Notes: generated from the letters alone by a model not told the origin. A DNA stretch of 47,503 bases from Fibrobacter sp. UBA4373 (GCA_002390045.1 DGSB01000017.1:1-47503), one strand, 5' to 3'. Positions 24,119-33,204 are shown, numbered from the stretch's first letter. Made by a program: numbers and translations.

Positions 24119-25049
24119 TTGCACGACCTCCCGAAAGGAGATAAAGAGCCGACATACGAACCGCTACGCCGTTCGTTACCTGGGCAAGAATCACGGAATG
24201 TTCACCATCCGCCACTTCCGAATCCAATTCCACACCGCGGTTGATAGGACCCGGATGCATGATCAAAGCAGAGCTCTTGGCTTTTTCCAAAACTTCTTCC
24301 GTGACGCCAAAGTAATTGCGATATTCACGCAAGCTCGGAAGGAGAGAATCTTCCATGCGTTCTTTTTGAAGGCGAAGCGCAATCACGGCATCCGCACCTT
24401 CGACCGCCTTCTCTACATCGGTTTCCCAAGAAACGTTCGGGAAATCCGCACGGTAACGCGGAAGCAGCGTACTCGGACCGCAAAGCGTCACCGAAGCTCC
24501 CATGGTAGTCATTCCCCAAGAATCGGAACGGGCCACGCGGCTGTGCCGGATGTCGCCAACAATGGCAATCTTTTTTCCTTTCAACGTTCCGAGCTTTTGC
24601 TCGATCGTAAACATATCGAGAAGAGCCTGTGTCGGATGTTCATGCGCGCCATCGCCTGCATTCAAAACGATGGCATTCGAATGATCGGCAATGAATTGAG
24701 GAACGCCCGTACCTTTGTGACGCACCACCACAACATCGATCTTCATGGATTCGATATTGCGGAGCGTATCCAAAAGCGTTTCGCCCTTCTTTACGCTGGA
24801 ACTTGAACTCGAGAAGTTCACGATGTCGGCAGAAAGGCGTTTTTCCGCCAGTTCAAAGCTTGTACGGGTGCGCGTACTGTTTTCAAAAAACAGGTTCACA
24901 ATCGTGAGACCGCGCAAGGAAGGAACTTTTTTGACCGGGCGTTCTAGAAGCTGACGGAATTCGACAGCCGTATCCAGAATCTTGCGAATGTCGGATTCGC
25001 TAACGCCTTGAAGGCCTACAAGATGACGGATGGAAAGAGAAGATGTCAT
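24111..25049 (-). CDS. pyrB: Aspartate carbamoyltransferase catalytic subunit
   Basis: Second step of de novo pyrimidine synthesis: carbamoyl phosphate plus L-aspartate gives N-carbamoyl-aspartate. 312 residues, the normal catalytic-chain length. The carbamoyl-phosphate motif STRTRTSFE lies at about 58-66, HPTQALLD near 137, the aspartate-loop region with ALRLQKERM near 225, and MHPGPINRG near 265. There is no pyrI regulatory-chain gene adjacent; the degenerate dihydroorotase downstream may take a structural role. The start overlaps the pyrR stop by 4 bp. Confidence 0.96.
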   Translation of the reverse strand: MTSSLSIRHLVGLQGVSESDIRKILDTAVEFRQLLERPVKKVPSLRGLTIVNLFFENSTRTRTSFELAEKRLSADIVNFSSSSSSVKKGETLLDTLRNIESMKIDVVVVRHKGTGVPQFIADHSNAIVLNAGDGAHEHPTQALLDMFTIEQKLGTLKGKKIAIVGDIRHSRVARSDSWGMTTMGASVTLCGPSTLLPRYRADFPNVSWETDVEKAVEGADAVIALRLQKERMEDSLLPSLREYRNYFGVTEEVLEKAKSSALIMHPGPINRGVELDSEVADGEHSVILAQVTNGVAVRMSALYLLSGGRANG

Positions 25050-25609
25050 ACATTCTCCACTTGGACAAGATAAACGGCTGTTTCCGGATCGACCGGATCA
25101 ATCAGCACTCGGACTTCTTCATTGGCTAAAGTCTTCACAGTCAAACCCGTGGCATCGGCTGCGATCGGCAGTTCACGATGACCGCGGTCCACAAGGACGC
25201 AGAAGCGGATCGCCGCCGGACGTCCCATATCGAGAATGGCTTGGATTGCGGCGCGAGCCGAACGCCCCGTATAAAGAACGTCATCCACCAGAATCACCGT
25301 TTTGCCTTCTACAGATGCAGGCATTTCCGTGATTCGCATTTCTGTCGTCGCAAGCGGCTTGCGGTAGTGGAAATCGTCTCGGTAAAATGTCGGGTCGATA
25401 CTGCCACAGGGAATATCCACTTTGAAGCGATTCGACAAACGCTTGGCAAGTTTATGGGCAAGAGGAATTCCACGGCTAGCCATACCAAGAACAAGGACGT
25501 TTTGAGGGGACGGAATCAGTTCCGCAACAGTCGCCGCCATGTTATCCAAAGCGGATTCCATCGCCTGCGCGTCCAGAAGCTGACGGATCCGTTTGCAATT
25601 ATCGTTCAC
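25046..25609 (-). CDS. pyrR: Pyrimidine regulator / uracil phosphoribosyltransferase PyrR
   Basis: A 187-residue type I phosphoribosyltransferase-fold protein. The PRPP loop VILVDDVLYTGRSARAA lies at about residues 95-111, with the PyrR-typical ASRGIPLA near 45 and LVDRGHRELP near 140. The family binds uridine nucleotides, may regulate pyr operons by RNA attenuation, and has some uracil phosphoribosyltransferase activity. The GTG at 25609 is chosen because AAGGAG is 6 nt upstream; the in-frame TTG at 25627 has no such site. No attenuator or anti-terminator hairpin is visible in the 80-bp leader region. First gene of pyrR-pyrB-pyrC-like-pilZ. Confidence 0.9.
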   Translation of the reverse strand: MNDNCKRIRQLLDAQAMESALDNMAATVAELIPSPQNVLVLGMASRGIPLAHKLAKRLSNRFKVDIPCGSIDPTFYRDDFHYRKPLATTEMRITEMPASVEGKTVILVDDVLYTGRSARAAIQAILDMGRPAAIRFCVLVDRGHRELPIAADATGLTVKTLANEEVRVLIDPVDPETAVYLVQVENV

Positions 25610-25689
25610 TACGGGCTCCTTTTTCAAGTTTTTTCCAATAGGAAAATGTAGTTTTTATCTCAAAACAAAACCAACTGGAGATTCCAATT

Positions 25690-26238
25690 ATGTTCAATCA
25701 GCTCGACCAGCCAAAAAGCGGTGAAACCATTGCCATCATCAAGACGAACCACGGTGAAATGCGCGCACGTCTTTTCCCTGAAATCGTCGGGGAATGCGCC
25801 ACAAACTTCATCGAACTCGCCAAACAGGGCAAGTATGACGGTGCCCCGTTCCATCGAATCATCAAGGGTTTCATGATCCAGGGTGGCGACTTCACCCGCA
25901 GGAACGGCACTGGCGGTCATGCAGCACAGGGTCCGGGATCTACCATCGGTGACAAATACGACGCTCGCCTCACCCATTTGCGCGGAGCTCTCAGCTGGGC
26001 AAAGACCATGATGCCTCATTCCATCGGCAGCCAGTTCTTTATCGTTCACCCGGCAGAAGGAACGCACTTCCTCGACCATCCGACACACGGCGGTCCTGCA
26101 GAAGGTTACTCCGTCTTTGGACAGCTCTTTGACGGATTCGACGTTCTCGACGATATCGCTAGCGTTCGCACCGACGGTCAGGACTATCCGTACGAAGACG
26201 TGCTGATCGAATCGGTAACCATCGAAACGGTTGCTTAA
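25690..26238 (+). CDS. Cyclophilin-type peptidyl-prolyl cis-trans isomerase
   Basis: A 182-residue single-domain cyclophilin that speeds proline isomerisation during folding. The catalytic-site FHRIIKGFMIQGGDF lies near residues 55-69, with SQFFIVHPAEG near 115 and SVFGQLFDGFDVLD near 143. There is no signal peptide, so it is cytoplasmic. The ATG has GGAG at good spacing. It is transcribed divergently from pyrR, with 80 bp between the starts. Confidence 0.93.
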   Translation: MFNQLDQPKSGETIAIIKTNHGEMRARLFPEIVGECATNFIELAKQGKYDGAPFHRIIKGFMIQGGDFTRRNGTGGHAAQGPGSTIGDKYDARLTHLRGALSWAKTMMPHSIGSQFFIVHPAEGTHFLDHPTHGGPAEGYSVFGQLFDGFDVLDDIASVRTDGQDYPYEDVLIESVTIETVA

Positions 26239-26292
26239 AGCATCTTTTGAGTGCCATTTGAGAAGTGCCTAAAAAAAAATGACAGGCGCCCC

Positions 26293-26321
26293 TTGACAAG
26301 GGAAACATTTTTTTCTCAATT
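26293..26321 (+). promoter_or_regulatory. Putative tRNA-Ala promoter
   Basis: A perfect -35 TTGACA (26293-26298) is followed after 17 bp by a weak -10 TCAATT, 15 bp before the tRNA. The -35 and position support it; the -10 is poor. Confidence 0.5.
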
Positions 26322-26335
26322 TGGTTCACTCAAAC

Positions 26336-26408
26336 GGGGTTATAGCTCAGTTGGTAGAGCACAACGCTGGCAGCGTTGGGGTCAGGAGTTCGAATCTCCT
26401 TAGCTCCA
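26336..26408 (+). tRNA. tRNA-Ala, anticodon GGC
   Basis: A 73-nt cloverleaf. The acceptor GGGGTTA/TAGCTCC pairs with two G-T pairs. The D arm has GCTC/GAGC, the anticodon stem is CAACG/CGTTG with loop CTGGCAG, and the T arm is AGGAG/CTCCT with TTCGAAT. The discriminator is A; CCA is not encoded. It reads GCC alanine codons. A strong terminator follows immediately. Confidence 0.95.
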
Positions 26409-26410
26409 TA

Positions 26411-26450
26411 ACAGAAAAGGATCCGCATCAAGCGGGTCCTTTTCTGTTTT
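26411..26450 (+). terminator. Terminator after tRNA-Ala
   Basis: A 16-bp stem (ACAGAAAAGGATCCGC with GCGGGTCCTTTTCTGT, one G-T pair) is followed by TTTT. Confidence 0.9.
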
Positions 26451-26514
26451 ATGAACAAATTCAGGAAATGAGAACTCCTGGAAGCTGATACCAAAACATT
26501 CCCTTCATAAAAAA

Positions 26515-26538
26515 AAATCCCGCATTTTTGCGGGATTT
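26515..26538 (-). terminator. Terminator after tRNA-Glu
   Basis: AAATCCCGC pairs with GCGGGATTT across a short A/T loop. On the minus strand a run of T follows, directly downstream of the tRNA-Glu gene. Confidence 0.85.
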
Positions 26539-26547
26539 CTTCTGACA

Positions 26548-26620
26548 TAGCATGTAAGGGACTCGAACCCTTGTTACCGGCGTGAGAGGCCAGCGTCCTA
26601 GACCGCTAGACGAACATGCC
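26548..26620 (-). tRNA. tRNA-Glu, anticodon CTC
   Basis: Read on the minus strand, GGCATGT pairs with ACATGCT (G1-U72). The anticodon stem CTGGC/GCCGG holds loop CTCTCAC, giving anticodon CTC (GAG codons). The T arm is AAGGG/CCCTT with TTCGAGT. The discriminator is A; CCA is not encoded. It lies 26 bp downstream of ppiD and may be co-transcribed with it. Confidence 0.92.
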
Positions 26621-26646
26621 AAAATTCAGGGCGAATAGTAGAAATA

Positions 26647-28602
26647 TTATTCGCGATAGTAAAGGTCGAGATTGCTTTCTACGTTAGCAGCCTTTTCCAA
26701 GTTCTGCACATATTCGTTGAAGAGCATCGAATAACCAAAGCGCCAGGTATTTGCGAGATCTTCCGTAAGAGCGTTCTTTGCAGCCGTTGTATCCGGAAGG
26801 GTGCGATTCAAGATTTTCACCATTGCAGCGCCATCATTCGTTACAACCGTTTCACCCCATTCGCCAACCTTCTGCTTGGAAAGGATGCGGAAGAGAGTCG
26901 GGTTCGAATAGCCAACGCCCGGAACAAAGCCGTCAAAGGAAGCGGTCACCTTTTCGACCGTCACCTTTTCGATGCTCGAATCAGCCTTGGCTGCGCCCGT
27001 TGCAGAATCCGTCACCAGTTCCACAGCCTTCACCTTTTCAGCAACAGAATTCAAATAATGAGCTGCGGCTTCCTTGGATTCCTGAAGAAGAAGGTTGTTC
27101 TGAATTTGTGCGTAATACGGTCCGATGTTGCGCTTACCAGCTTCGAGAGTTTCGAGACGCGTTGCAACAATCACAAAGTTATTGTTCTTGAGTGCGCCGG
27201 AAACCTTGCCTTCAGAAAGATCCGGACGATCCTTGTTCACAAAGGCGAACGCAGAGAGTCCACCGACAAAGCCCACTTCCTGGATTTCGTCGTTGTGACC
27301 GAGCCAAGCCGTTTCGCGGACCGGAACCTTGCGAGCGGAAGCCGCATCAATAAAGGAAGAATCGTGTTCTTCCACAGCCGTCTTAATTCCGACGAGAATC
27401 TTTTCCAAACTGTCGATTGTTTCCGGAGATGCGGTCACCGAGAAAAGAATATGGGCGGCCTTCACCTTTTCTGCACCCGTCGAATCCTTGATCTTGCCAA
27501 GGCTCTGGATGATATGGTAGCCAAACTTGGTACGTATCGGTTCCGAAATTTCTCCCGAATCCAAAGCGAAAGCGACATCTTCGAATTCCTTGACCCAAGT
27601 ACCGCGAGCCGTGTAATCGCCGAGGAGACCGCCATTTGCAGCCGTACCGACATCTTCGCTCGAAACCTTAGCCATTTCTTCAAAGCTCGAAGCCGAATTC
27701 GAATCCTTCACCTGATAATAAACGGTCATTGCATACTTGCGGATTTCTTCTTCATCCTTGGCCGTCGGTTGGATCGGAAGGTATGCATAAGCAAGACGGA
27801 CTTCGTCCTTCGTTACAAAGAAGCTGTCCTGATGAGCATTGAAATAAGCGTTCACCTTGAGGCTGTCCACCGAAGCCGGATCGACCTTAAAGTCGTCAGC
27901 CGAAACAAATGCGACTTCGAGATCCTGGGAAATCATGCGGTTATTCACGTTCCACTGGGATTCAAGGCTTGTCGGATGAGCGTTAGCCGTTACAAAGATC
28001 TGCAGCTGGTGCAGAGGAACCGTCATCGTCTTGAGTTCCTGTTCGTAGTTCTGCATGTTGAGCCATTCGTATGCGGCCGGAGTTTCGAGCCATGCATCGT
28101 AAGCGGCCTTGTCGAAAGCGGTGTCGAGAAGGAACTTCGGGAGTGTCTGGATGAACGACTGGACATTCTGCATCGCTTCCTGTTCATTCGAAGCATTTGC
28201 CTGGATAGCGTAAATACGCTGCTGGGCTTCTTCACCCACAAGACGGCGGACGACATCCGGGTTGTTCTTGAGTTCCGCCTTCATTTCGGCAACGGAAGCA
28301 TAGAGACCGTTTTCTTCGAACTGGAACTTGAGGAGTTCCTGCTGGACGAAAGCCTGGAAAACGCTATTGCGAAGCTGGGCACGCTGTTCATCGCTCAGGT
28401 TCTGACCACGGTAGTTGGTTTCCATGATGTTATTGACGCGATTGTTGAATTCCGCATAAGGAATTTCAGCGCCATCGACGCGACCGATCGGATACTGGTG
28501 AGTCTGTTCCGGCGTGCGGTCCATCGCAAGAAGACCGAGGGCAATACCTACTGCAAAAATGGCAATGACCCATTTTGCGTTTTCATTAATCCATGTCAGC
28601 AT
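26647..28602 (-). CDS. ppiD: PpiD/SurA-like membrane-anchored peptidyl-prolyl isomerase
   Basis: A 651-residue periplasmic folding factor with an N-terminal membrane anchor (about 11-27, VIAIFAVGIALGLLAM). A SurA_N-type chaperone region (about 38-230) contains GAEIPYAEFNNRV and the helical QELLKFQFEENG. A parvulin (rotamase) domain lies at about 262-375, with GGLLGDYTARGTWVKEFEDVAFAL and IRTKFGYHIIQSLGK. A long helical/beta C-terminal chaperone region follows. The domain order and anchor fit PpiD, which assists outer-membrane and secreted proteins at the Sec exit. The ATG has GGAG about 9 nt upstream. Divergent from nadB. Assignment to PpiD over another SurA-like protein is by layout. Confidence 0.88.
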   Translation of the reverse strand: MLTWINENAKWVIAIFAVGIALGLLAMDRTPEQTHQYPIGRVDGAEIPYAEFNNRVNNIMETNYRGQNLSDEQRAQLRNSVFQAFVQQELLKFQFEENGLYASVAEMKAELKNNPDVVRRLVGEEAQQRIYAIQANASNEQEAMQNVQSFIQTLPKFLLDTAFDKAAYDAWLETPAAYEWLNMQNYEQELKTMTVPLHQLQIFVTANAHPTSLESQWNVNNRMISQDLEVAFVSADDFKVDPASVDSLKVNAYFNAHQDSFFVTKDEVRLAYAYLPIQPTAKDEEEIRKYAMTVYYQVKDSNSASSFEEMAKVSSEDVGTAANGGLLGDYTARGTWVKEFEDVAFALDSGEISEPIRTKFGYHIIQSLGKIKDSTGAEKVKAAHILFSVTASPETIDSLEKILVGIKTAVEEHDSSFIDAASARKVPVRETAWLGHNDEIQEVGFVGGLSAFAFVNKDRPDLSEGKVSGALKNNNFVIVATRLETLEAGKRNIGPYYAQIQNNLLLQESKEAAAHYLNSVAEKVKAVELVTDSATGAAKADSSIEKVTVEKVTASFDGFVPGVGYSNPTLFRILSKQKVGEWGETVVTNDGAAMVKILNRTLPDTTAAKNALTEDLANTWRFGYSMLFNEYVQNLEKAANVESNLDLYYRE

Positions 28603-28692
28603 AGAGTAAACTCCATTTATTTTCCGCCAAATGTAATAAAAAAATCCACTTAAAAGGACGCCCCCCTTTTATATAGCCGTAATTTCGGTTTT

Positions 28693-28702
28693 TTTCTATT
28701 AT
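28693..28702 (+). promoter_or_regulatory. nadB promoter box TTTCTATTAT
   Basis: The box contains -10-like TATTAT (28697-28702) preceded by a T tract, without a good -35. A start near 28709 would exclude the ATG at 28701 and favour the GTG at 28740. The same box style precedes thrC, proS and the MATE gene. Confidence 0.45.
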
Positions 28703-28739
28703 GAGGGTCGCCTTCAAACATCAACACTTAGAGGCTACA

Positions 28740-30329
28740 GTGTACGACATATTGATCCTTGGAGCCGGTATCGCCGGATTAAGCGCAGCCATCAAAGCCG
28801 CAGAGCATGGTCACTCCGTTCTCATCCTTACCAAGGGAGCGAAGCCGGACGGATCATCCAATTACGCCCAAGGCGGCATTTGTTCCGTCACTGACCCGAA
28901 GGATTCCTTCAAACTGCACCAGGAAGACACCTGCGAAGCCGGTGCAGGCCTCTGCAAAAAGAATGCGGTCAAGATCCTTGTCGAAAATGGTCCAAAGACC
29001 ATCGACCAGCTTGTCAAATGGGGAGTGAACTTTACCCCGGCGGAATCGAACGACGCCAATATTCGCTTTGACCTGCATCTCGAAGGAGGTCACAGCCATC
29101 GTCGCATTCTCCATGCCGCAGACTTGACCGGCAAGGAAATCATGAGGGCTCTCCTTGTAAAAATTCACGAATTTCCAAACATCACGTTCCTCGAAAACGC
29201 ATTGATCGAAGACTTGATTTTGAATAAGGAAAAGACTCGCGCTCTCGGAGCAAAAATCATCCATCAAAAGTCTGGGGAAACCGAAGCGATCTTTGCCAAA
29301 GTGACCATTATGGCTACAGGCGGTGCAGGACGTCTCTGGCTCCATACGATCGACCCGCCAGACGCTTGCGGTGACGGAATCGCGATTGCAGCACGTGCCG
29401 GTGCGGCCATTCAAGACGTAGAATTCATGCAATTCCATCCGACGTCTCTTTACGCACCAAGCCTCAAAAAGGCGTTCCTCATTTCGGAAGCGGTCCGCGG
29501 ATACGGTGGAATCCTCAAAAATTCAAAAGGCGAAGAATTCATGAACGGCGTGCATCCGCTCCGCTCTCTCGCCCCGCGCGATATCGTCGCCCGCGCTATT
29601 CACCGCGAAATGAAGCGCACCGGCGAACCTTGCATGTTCCTCGACGTAACAGCCCACAATCCGAAAGACACCAAGACCCACTTCCCGCACATCTACGCCA
29701 AGTGCCTTTCCGCCGGCGTCGACATGACAAAGGAATGGATCCCGGTTGTCCCGGCTGCGCATTACATGTGCGGTGGCGTTCTCGTCGACACCTGGTCCAA
29801 GACTCCGATCGAAGGCCTTTATGCATCGGGAGAAGTCGCTGCGACCGGCGTCCACGGTGCGAACCGTCTCGCCTCGAATTCCCTCCTCGAAAGTGTCGTT
29901 TTTGCACTGAGAGCCGTTGAAAACATCGAAAAGACAGGCATCCTCAAGAAGTCTTTCCGCACGCCGAACGTTCCTTCGGAAAAGGTGAAGATGACCGGTG
30001 GCGAACATTGGAAGAAGCGCACTCTGGAAGCCAAAAAACTGATGTGGGAAAAATGCGGAATCGTCCGATCTGTCGCAGGATTAAACGAAGGTCTTGCAAA
30101 GCTTCGCGAATTTAACTGCGAAGTGGAAGCCGAAATGAAAAAGCCGGGTCCAAAGACCGCAGCCCTTCTCGAATTCCGCAACGCAGTCGAAAGCAGCATT
30201 CTGATTGTCAAGAGCGCGCTTGCCCGCAAGGAATCCCGCGGTCTGCAGTCGATTCTCGACTACCCGAAGATGTCTCCTAAAGTTGTGCATCATAACATTT
30301 ATCTGAAGTACCCGCTCGAAAGCAATTAA
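28740..30329 (+). CDS. nadB: L-aspartate oxidase
   Basis: FAD-dependent oxidation of L-aspartate to iminoaspartate, the first step of de novo NAD synthesis. About 529 residues from a GTG at 28740, which has AGAGG 5 nt upstream. An in-frame ATG at 28701 lacks a ribosome-binding site and overlaps the -10 box. The dinucleotide fold ILGAGIAGLSAA opens the protein. GSSNYAQGGI, LEGGHSHRRILHAAD, the active-site HPTSLY, GVHGANRLASNSLLE near the C-terminal third, and a helical succinate-dehydrogenase-like C-terminal domain follow. The related fumarate reductase subunit is excluded by length and by the NadB pattern. nadA and nadC are not in the window. Confidence 0.94.
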   Translation: MYDILILGAGIAGLSAAIKAAEHGHSVLILTKGAKPDGSSNYAQGGICSVTDPKDSFKLHQEDTCEAGAGLCKKNAVKILVENGPKTIDQLVKWGVNFTPAESNDANIRFDLHLEGGHSHRRILHAADLTGKEIMRALLVKIHEFPNITFLENALIEDLILNKEKTRALGAKIIHQKSGETEAIFAKVTIMATGGAGRLWLHTIDPPDACGDGIAIAARAGAAIQDVEFMQFHPTSLYAPSLKKAFLISEAVRGYGGILKNSKGEEFMNGVHPLRSLAPRDIVARAIHREMKRTGEPCMFLDVTAHNPKDTKTHFPHIYAKCLSAGVDMTKEWIPVVPAAHYMCGGVLVDTWSKTPIEGLYASGEVAATGVHGANRLASNSLLESVVFALRAVENIEKTGILKKSFRTPNVPSEKVKMTGGEHWKKRTLEAKKLMWEKCGIVRSVAGLNEGLAKLREFNCEVEAEMKKPGPKTAALLEFRNAVESSILIVKSALARKESRGLQSILDYPKMSPKVVHHNIYLKYPLESN

Positions 30330-30350
30330 TGCGGAGAGAGAACTCTTGAC

Positions 30351-30384
30351 AAAAAAAGCCCTGCAAAATTGCAGAGCTTTTTTT
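30351..30384. terminator. Bidirectional terminator between nadB and the GH57 gene
   Basis: AAAAAAAGCCCTGCAA pairs with TTGCAGAGCTTTTTTT (one mismatch) between convergent genes, with T runs in both directions. Confidence 0.9.
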
Positions 30385-30404
30385 GTTGTTGATCAAAAGA
30401 CTTT

Positions 30405-31982
30405 TTAATGATCTTTCCCGATCCACGGGAAAATGTTATCCCGCGATTCCATTTCGGAAAGAAGACTTTCATCTTCGAATTCCCCATTGAACATCGCAGA
30501 AAGTTTCATAAAGTCCCGTTCATGGTCCGCCAAACGTTCCCGTGCATAATCTTCTGCAGAGTTGTTGTGAATCATGAATGCCCAGTCCGACGACTGGTAA
30601 AGCACAAGTTCCCGTTCCATCTGGGCAAGAATCCTCTTCTGCAAAGCCGTTTTCGGAGAGCTCTTTTTCGCTTCTTCGAACAGGGAGAACATCTTGAAGA
30701 ATTTCGGATAGATGAATTCCACCTGCGGATTGACCCAGACCGAAGCAAAACCGTTTTCTCCCCAAGAAGAGAAGATCGGACTATGCGGTACGGAATCTTC
30801 CGGATCGCTCTGGATTTCATTCACGGAAGCGAGCTGCAAAATTTTGGAAGACGCAGCTCTTTCAAAGACAGCTTCAATAAACTGCGGGCCTTCGTACCAC
30901 CAATGTCCAAAAAGTTCTGCGTCATACGGGCAAAGAACACACGGACGATGCGATTCCATCTGGGATCCAAGTTCTCCCATCAAAGCTTCGCGGTTCGCCA
31001 CAAAAAGGCGGGCATGTTCCCGCGCAAGGTTCATCGCCTGCCACGGATTATACAAAGCCTTCTGTTCCCCACCGGTAATGCGGTAATATTTGAATCCCGA
31101 ATCAATCGGAGTATCACCGGCAAAGAAATAATCGCCCAAATAATCGCGGTCGAGTTCCTTCGAAATATCCTTGTAAAATTCTCGATAATCCGGATGTCCA
31201 GGATAACCGCGCTGACGGCTCCAGACTTCGACAGAACTCGCCTGTTCACGCCCAAGGACAAGAAGTCCCGATGGAGTTTTTATCGGTGCGAACACGCCAT
31301 ATTTCGGAGCTGGATCGGCAAGCAAAACGCCATGCGTTTCCATAAAGAAGAATTGCAAGCCCTGTTCTGCCAGATATTCATCCAACCCGTCAAAGTATCC
31401 GCATTCAGGAAGCCAGACCCCTTTGGGGGCTCGGCCAAAAGCGCGCTTAAACGATTCGATGGTCAGTTTTAATTGCATCCGGATACTTTCCGGTTCCGCC
31501 TGGTACGCAGGCAAGAACGGATGAGTTCCAACACAGGTCAGCAGAGCCAATTTGCCGCGGCGTTCCAAGGAAGCAAACTCCGAAAGAAGATCACGGTGCA
31601 AGCGATTCTCCCAGAGCTCGGAAAGTTCCATCATACGGGCCGCATAGAATTTGGCAATTTGCAAACGCTCCGGATCGTTCGCCAGGCGATTCAATTCCTT
31701 GCAAGCGAGTTCCTGCAATTTTTCCAAATGATGCGAAAAACGTTCACAAAGAAGCTTATCCGAAAGCATCGCAATCAACGTCGGGGAAACACTCAAATTG
31801 AGAATTCCCGGCACACCTTTTTCTGCCAAATGCGAAAGCATTTGCACAAGAGGAAGATACGATTCCGTCATGGCTTCAAAGAGCCAGTTTTCTTCTAAGA
31901 AACGGTCATATCTCGGGTTGCGCACGAACGGCAAATGCGCGTGCAGCAACAGATAGAGCTGTCCATTGCAAAACGAATTCAA
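30405..31982 (-). CDS. GH57 family 1,4-alpha-glucan branching enzyme
   Basis: A 525-residue (beta/alpha)7-barrel glycoside hydrolase family 57 protein that forms alpha-1,6 branches in glycogen-like glucans. The HAH motif lies at 14-16, the nucleophile region WLPECGY with E193, and the acid region CPYDAELFGHWW with D354. A helical C-terminal domain with PWIG at the end follows. There is no signal peptide, so it is cytoplasmic. The TTG at 31982 has AAGG about 8 nt upstream. It follows a DUF4912 gene after 24 bp, a pairing seen in other bacteria with GH57 branching enzymes. An alpha-amylase-type activity is possible but less likely. Confidence 0.88.
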   Translation of the reverse strand: MNSFCNGQLYLLLHAHLPFVRNPRYDRFLEENWLFEAMTESYLPLVQMLSHLAEKGVPGILNLSVSPTLIAMLSDKLLCERFSHHLEKLQELACKELNRLANDPERLQIAKFYAARMMELSELWENRLHRDLLSEFASLERRGKLALLTCVGTHPFLPAYQAEPESIRMQLKLTIESFKRAFGRAPKGVWLPECGYFDGLDEYLAEQGLQFFFMETHGVLLADPAPKYGVFAPIKTPSGLLVLGREQASSVEVWSRQRGYPGHPDYREFYKDISKELDRDYLGDYFFAGDTPIDSGFKYYRITGGEQKALYNPWQAMNLAREHARLFVANREALMGELGSQMESHRPCVLCPYDAELFGHWWYEGPQFIEAVFERAASSKILQLASVNEIQSDPEDSVPHSPIFSSWGENGFASVWVNPQVEFIYPKFFKMFSLFEEAKKSSPKTALQKRILAQMERELVLYQSSDWAFMIHNNSAEDYARERLADHERDFMKLSAMFNGEFEDESLLSEMESRDNIFPWIGKDH

Positions 31983-32006
31983 ACTAGACCTTAAACCTAT
32001 CTGGAA

Positions 32007-33182
32007 TTACTCGGTACGTTTCACCACTACCGGGACAATCGTCGTCGGGAAATCACCATCCTTATCCGTCGCAAAGACCGGAATGATCTGCGTCGAATCC
32101 GGAAGATCCTGTTCAAAGGAGAACGTGCCATCCGGGTTCAGCGGGAACGGTTCACCACGCACCTGAAGATGGGCATCCGGGCGAGTTCCACCGTAAACGA
32201 TCAGGCGGGTCTTGACCCACAGGAAGAAATCCTTGCCGTAGTTGACGGATCCCGGAACCGGCTGCAAAACGGAACCGCTAGAAACCAGACTGGATTCGCT
32301 GGAAATCGATCCCGAATAGAAGGATTCCGAAGAGCTTGCAAGATGTTCAAGCCACTTGGCAACAGACTGGCTCGAAAGACCCGAGCTGCCAAAACCGCCA
32401 ATGCCTGCACCACCGAGCGAAGCCTTAAAGAAGACGTTATCCGAATGGGAAACGGAATTCTTCACATTTTCAAAGCTGAAGACCTGCATCGCCGGAGCTT
32501 CGACGATGGGTTCAAAAGAACCTTCCGGAGTCTTTGCGCCAAGCGTTGCGCTGAGAGACGCTGCACCGCGATTCTGGACGTACCAACTTTTGGCATCGGC
32601 AGGGACTTCGACATCCTGGAACTTGCGGATCTTATTTTTGCGAACCGTCAAATCGTTCGAAACGTCGTACAAGCGGAGAACGAGAGTGCCATTACCCTTG
32701 AGCGCGTCCTTCAAGCGTTCTTCCTTCACATCCCAGAATGCGTGGAGGAAATTCGGATCCCGCTGCATTAACACAAGGTATTCCGGAGCAAATTTGGAGA
32801 TTGCCGATTTTTCATCAACAGCCTTCGAGGCTTTGCTAGAAGCCTTTACGACCTTGTTCACAGCCTTGGAGACAGCCTTTGTAGCGGTTTTCGCTTTAGT
32901 GGCTACTGCGGCTTCTTTGCGAGCCACAGTCTTCTTGACTTCTTCGGTCTTTGCCTTGGCGCTCTTGGAAACGGTCTTCTTGATTTCTTCGACCTTGGAC
33001 TTCACAGACGCCTTTGCCTTACGGGACGCCGTCTTCAATTCCGCGACCTTCGATTCCGCCTTCTGCGAAATAGCCTTGAGTTCTTCAACCTTAGCCTTTT
33101 CCTTCTTCACCACATCTTTTACAGTTTTCTTGACCGCAGTGCTGAGCTTAGCCTTAGCTGTAGACTTTTTTGTTGTGCTCAC
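32007..33182 (-). CDS. DUF4912 protein with long histone-H1-like Lys/Ala N-terminus
   Basis: A 391-residue protein. Residues 1-125 are almost entirely Lys, Ala, Val, Ser, Thr and Glu in a repeating helical pattern (KKTVSKSAKAKTEE and similar), like histone-H1-type or PHA-granule-type basic tails. The DUF4912 domain follows (about 128-240), with ISKFAPEYLVLMQRDPNFLHAFWDV and the strand KSWYVQNRG. A Ser-rich stretch lies at about 268-315 and a conserved C-terminal region at about 325-390 (VNYGKDFFLWVKTRLIVYGGT). It is cytoplasmic. The start is GTG with AAGGAG upstream. It is co-encoded with a GH57 branching enzyme, so a glucan-related role is likely, perhaps binding polyglucan or nucleic acid through the tail. 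Function unproven. Confidence 0.85.
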   Translation of the reverse strand: MSTTKKSTAKAKLSTAVKKTVKDVVKKEKAKVEELKAISQKAESKVAELKTASRKAKASVKSKVEEIKKTVSKSAKAKTEEVKKTVARKEAAVATKAKTATKAVSKAVNKVVKASSKASKAVDEKSAISKFAPEYLVLMQRDPNFLHAFWDVKEERLKDALKGNGTLVLRLYDVSNDLTVRKNKIRKFQDVEVPADAKSWYVQNRGAASLSATLGAKTPEGSFEPIVEAPAMQVFSFENVKNSVSHSDNVFFKASLGGAGIGGFGSSGLSSQSVAKWLEHLASSSESFYSGSISSESSLVSSGSVLQPVPGSVNYGKDFFLWVKTRLIVYGGTRPDAHLQVRGEPFPLNPDGTFSFEQDLPDSTQIIPVFATDKDGDFPTTIVPVVVKRTE

Positions 33183-33204
33183 GTTTCACACTCCTTTCAT
33201 CCAA

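Noticed and set aside
25610..25689. PyrR-binding attenuator in front of pyrR
   Set aside because: The gap has no paired anti-terminator and terminator hairpins. Only a short TTTTCC/GGAAAA inverted repeat (arms around CTATT) is seen, too small to claim.
28701..28739. ATG at 28701 as the nadB start
   Set aside because: No ribosome-binding site. It overlaps the likely -10 box, and the GTG at 28740 has AGAGG and begins at the conserved FAD-binding fold.
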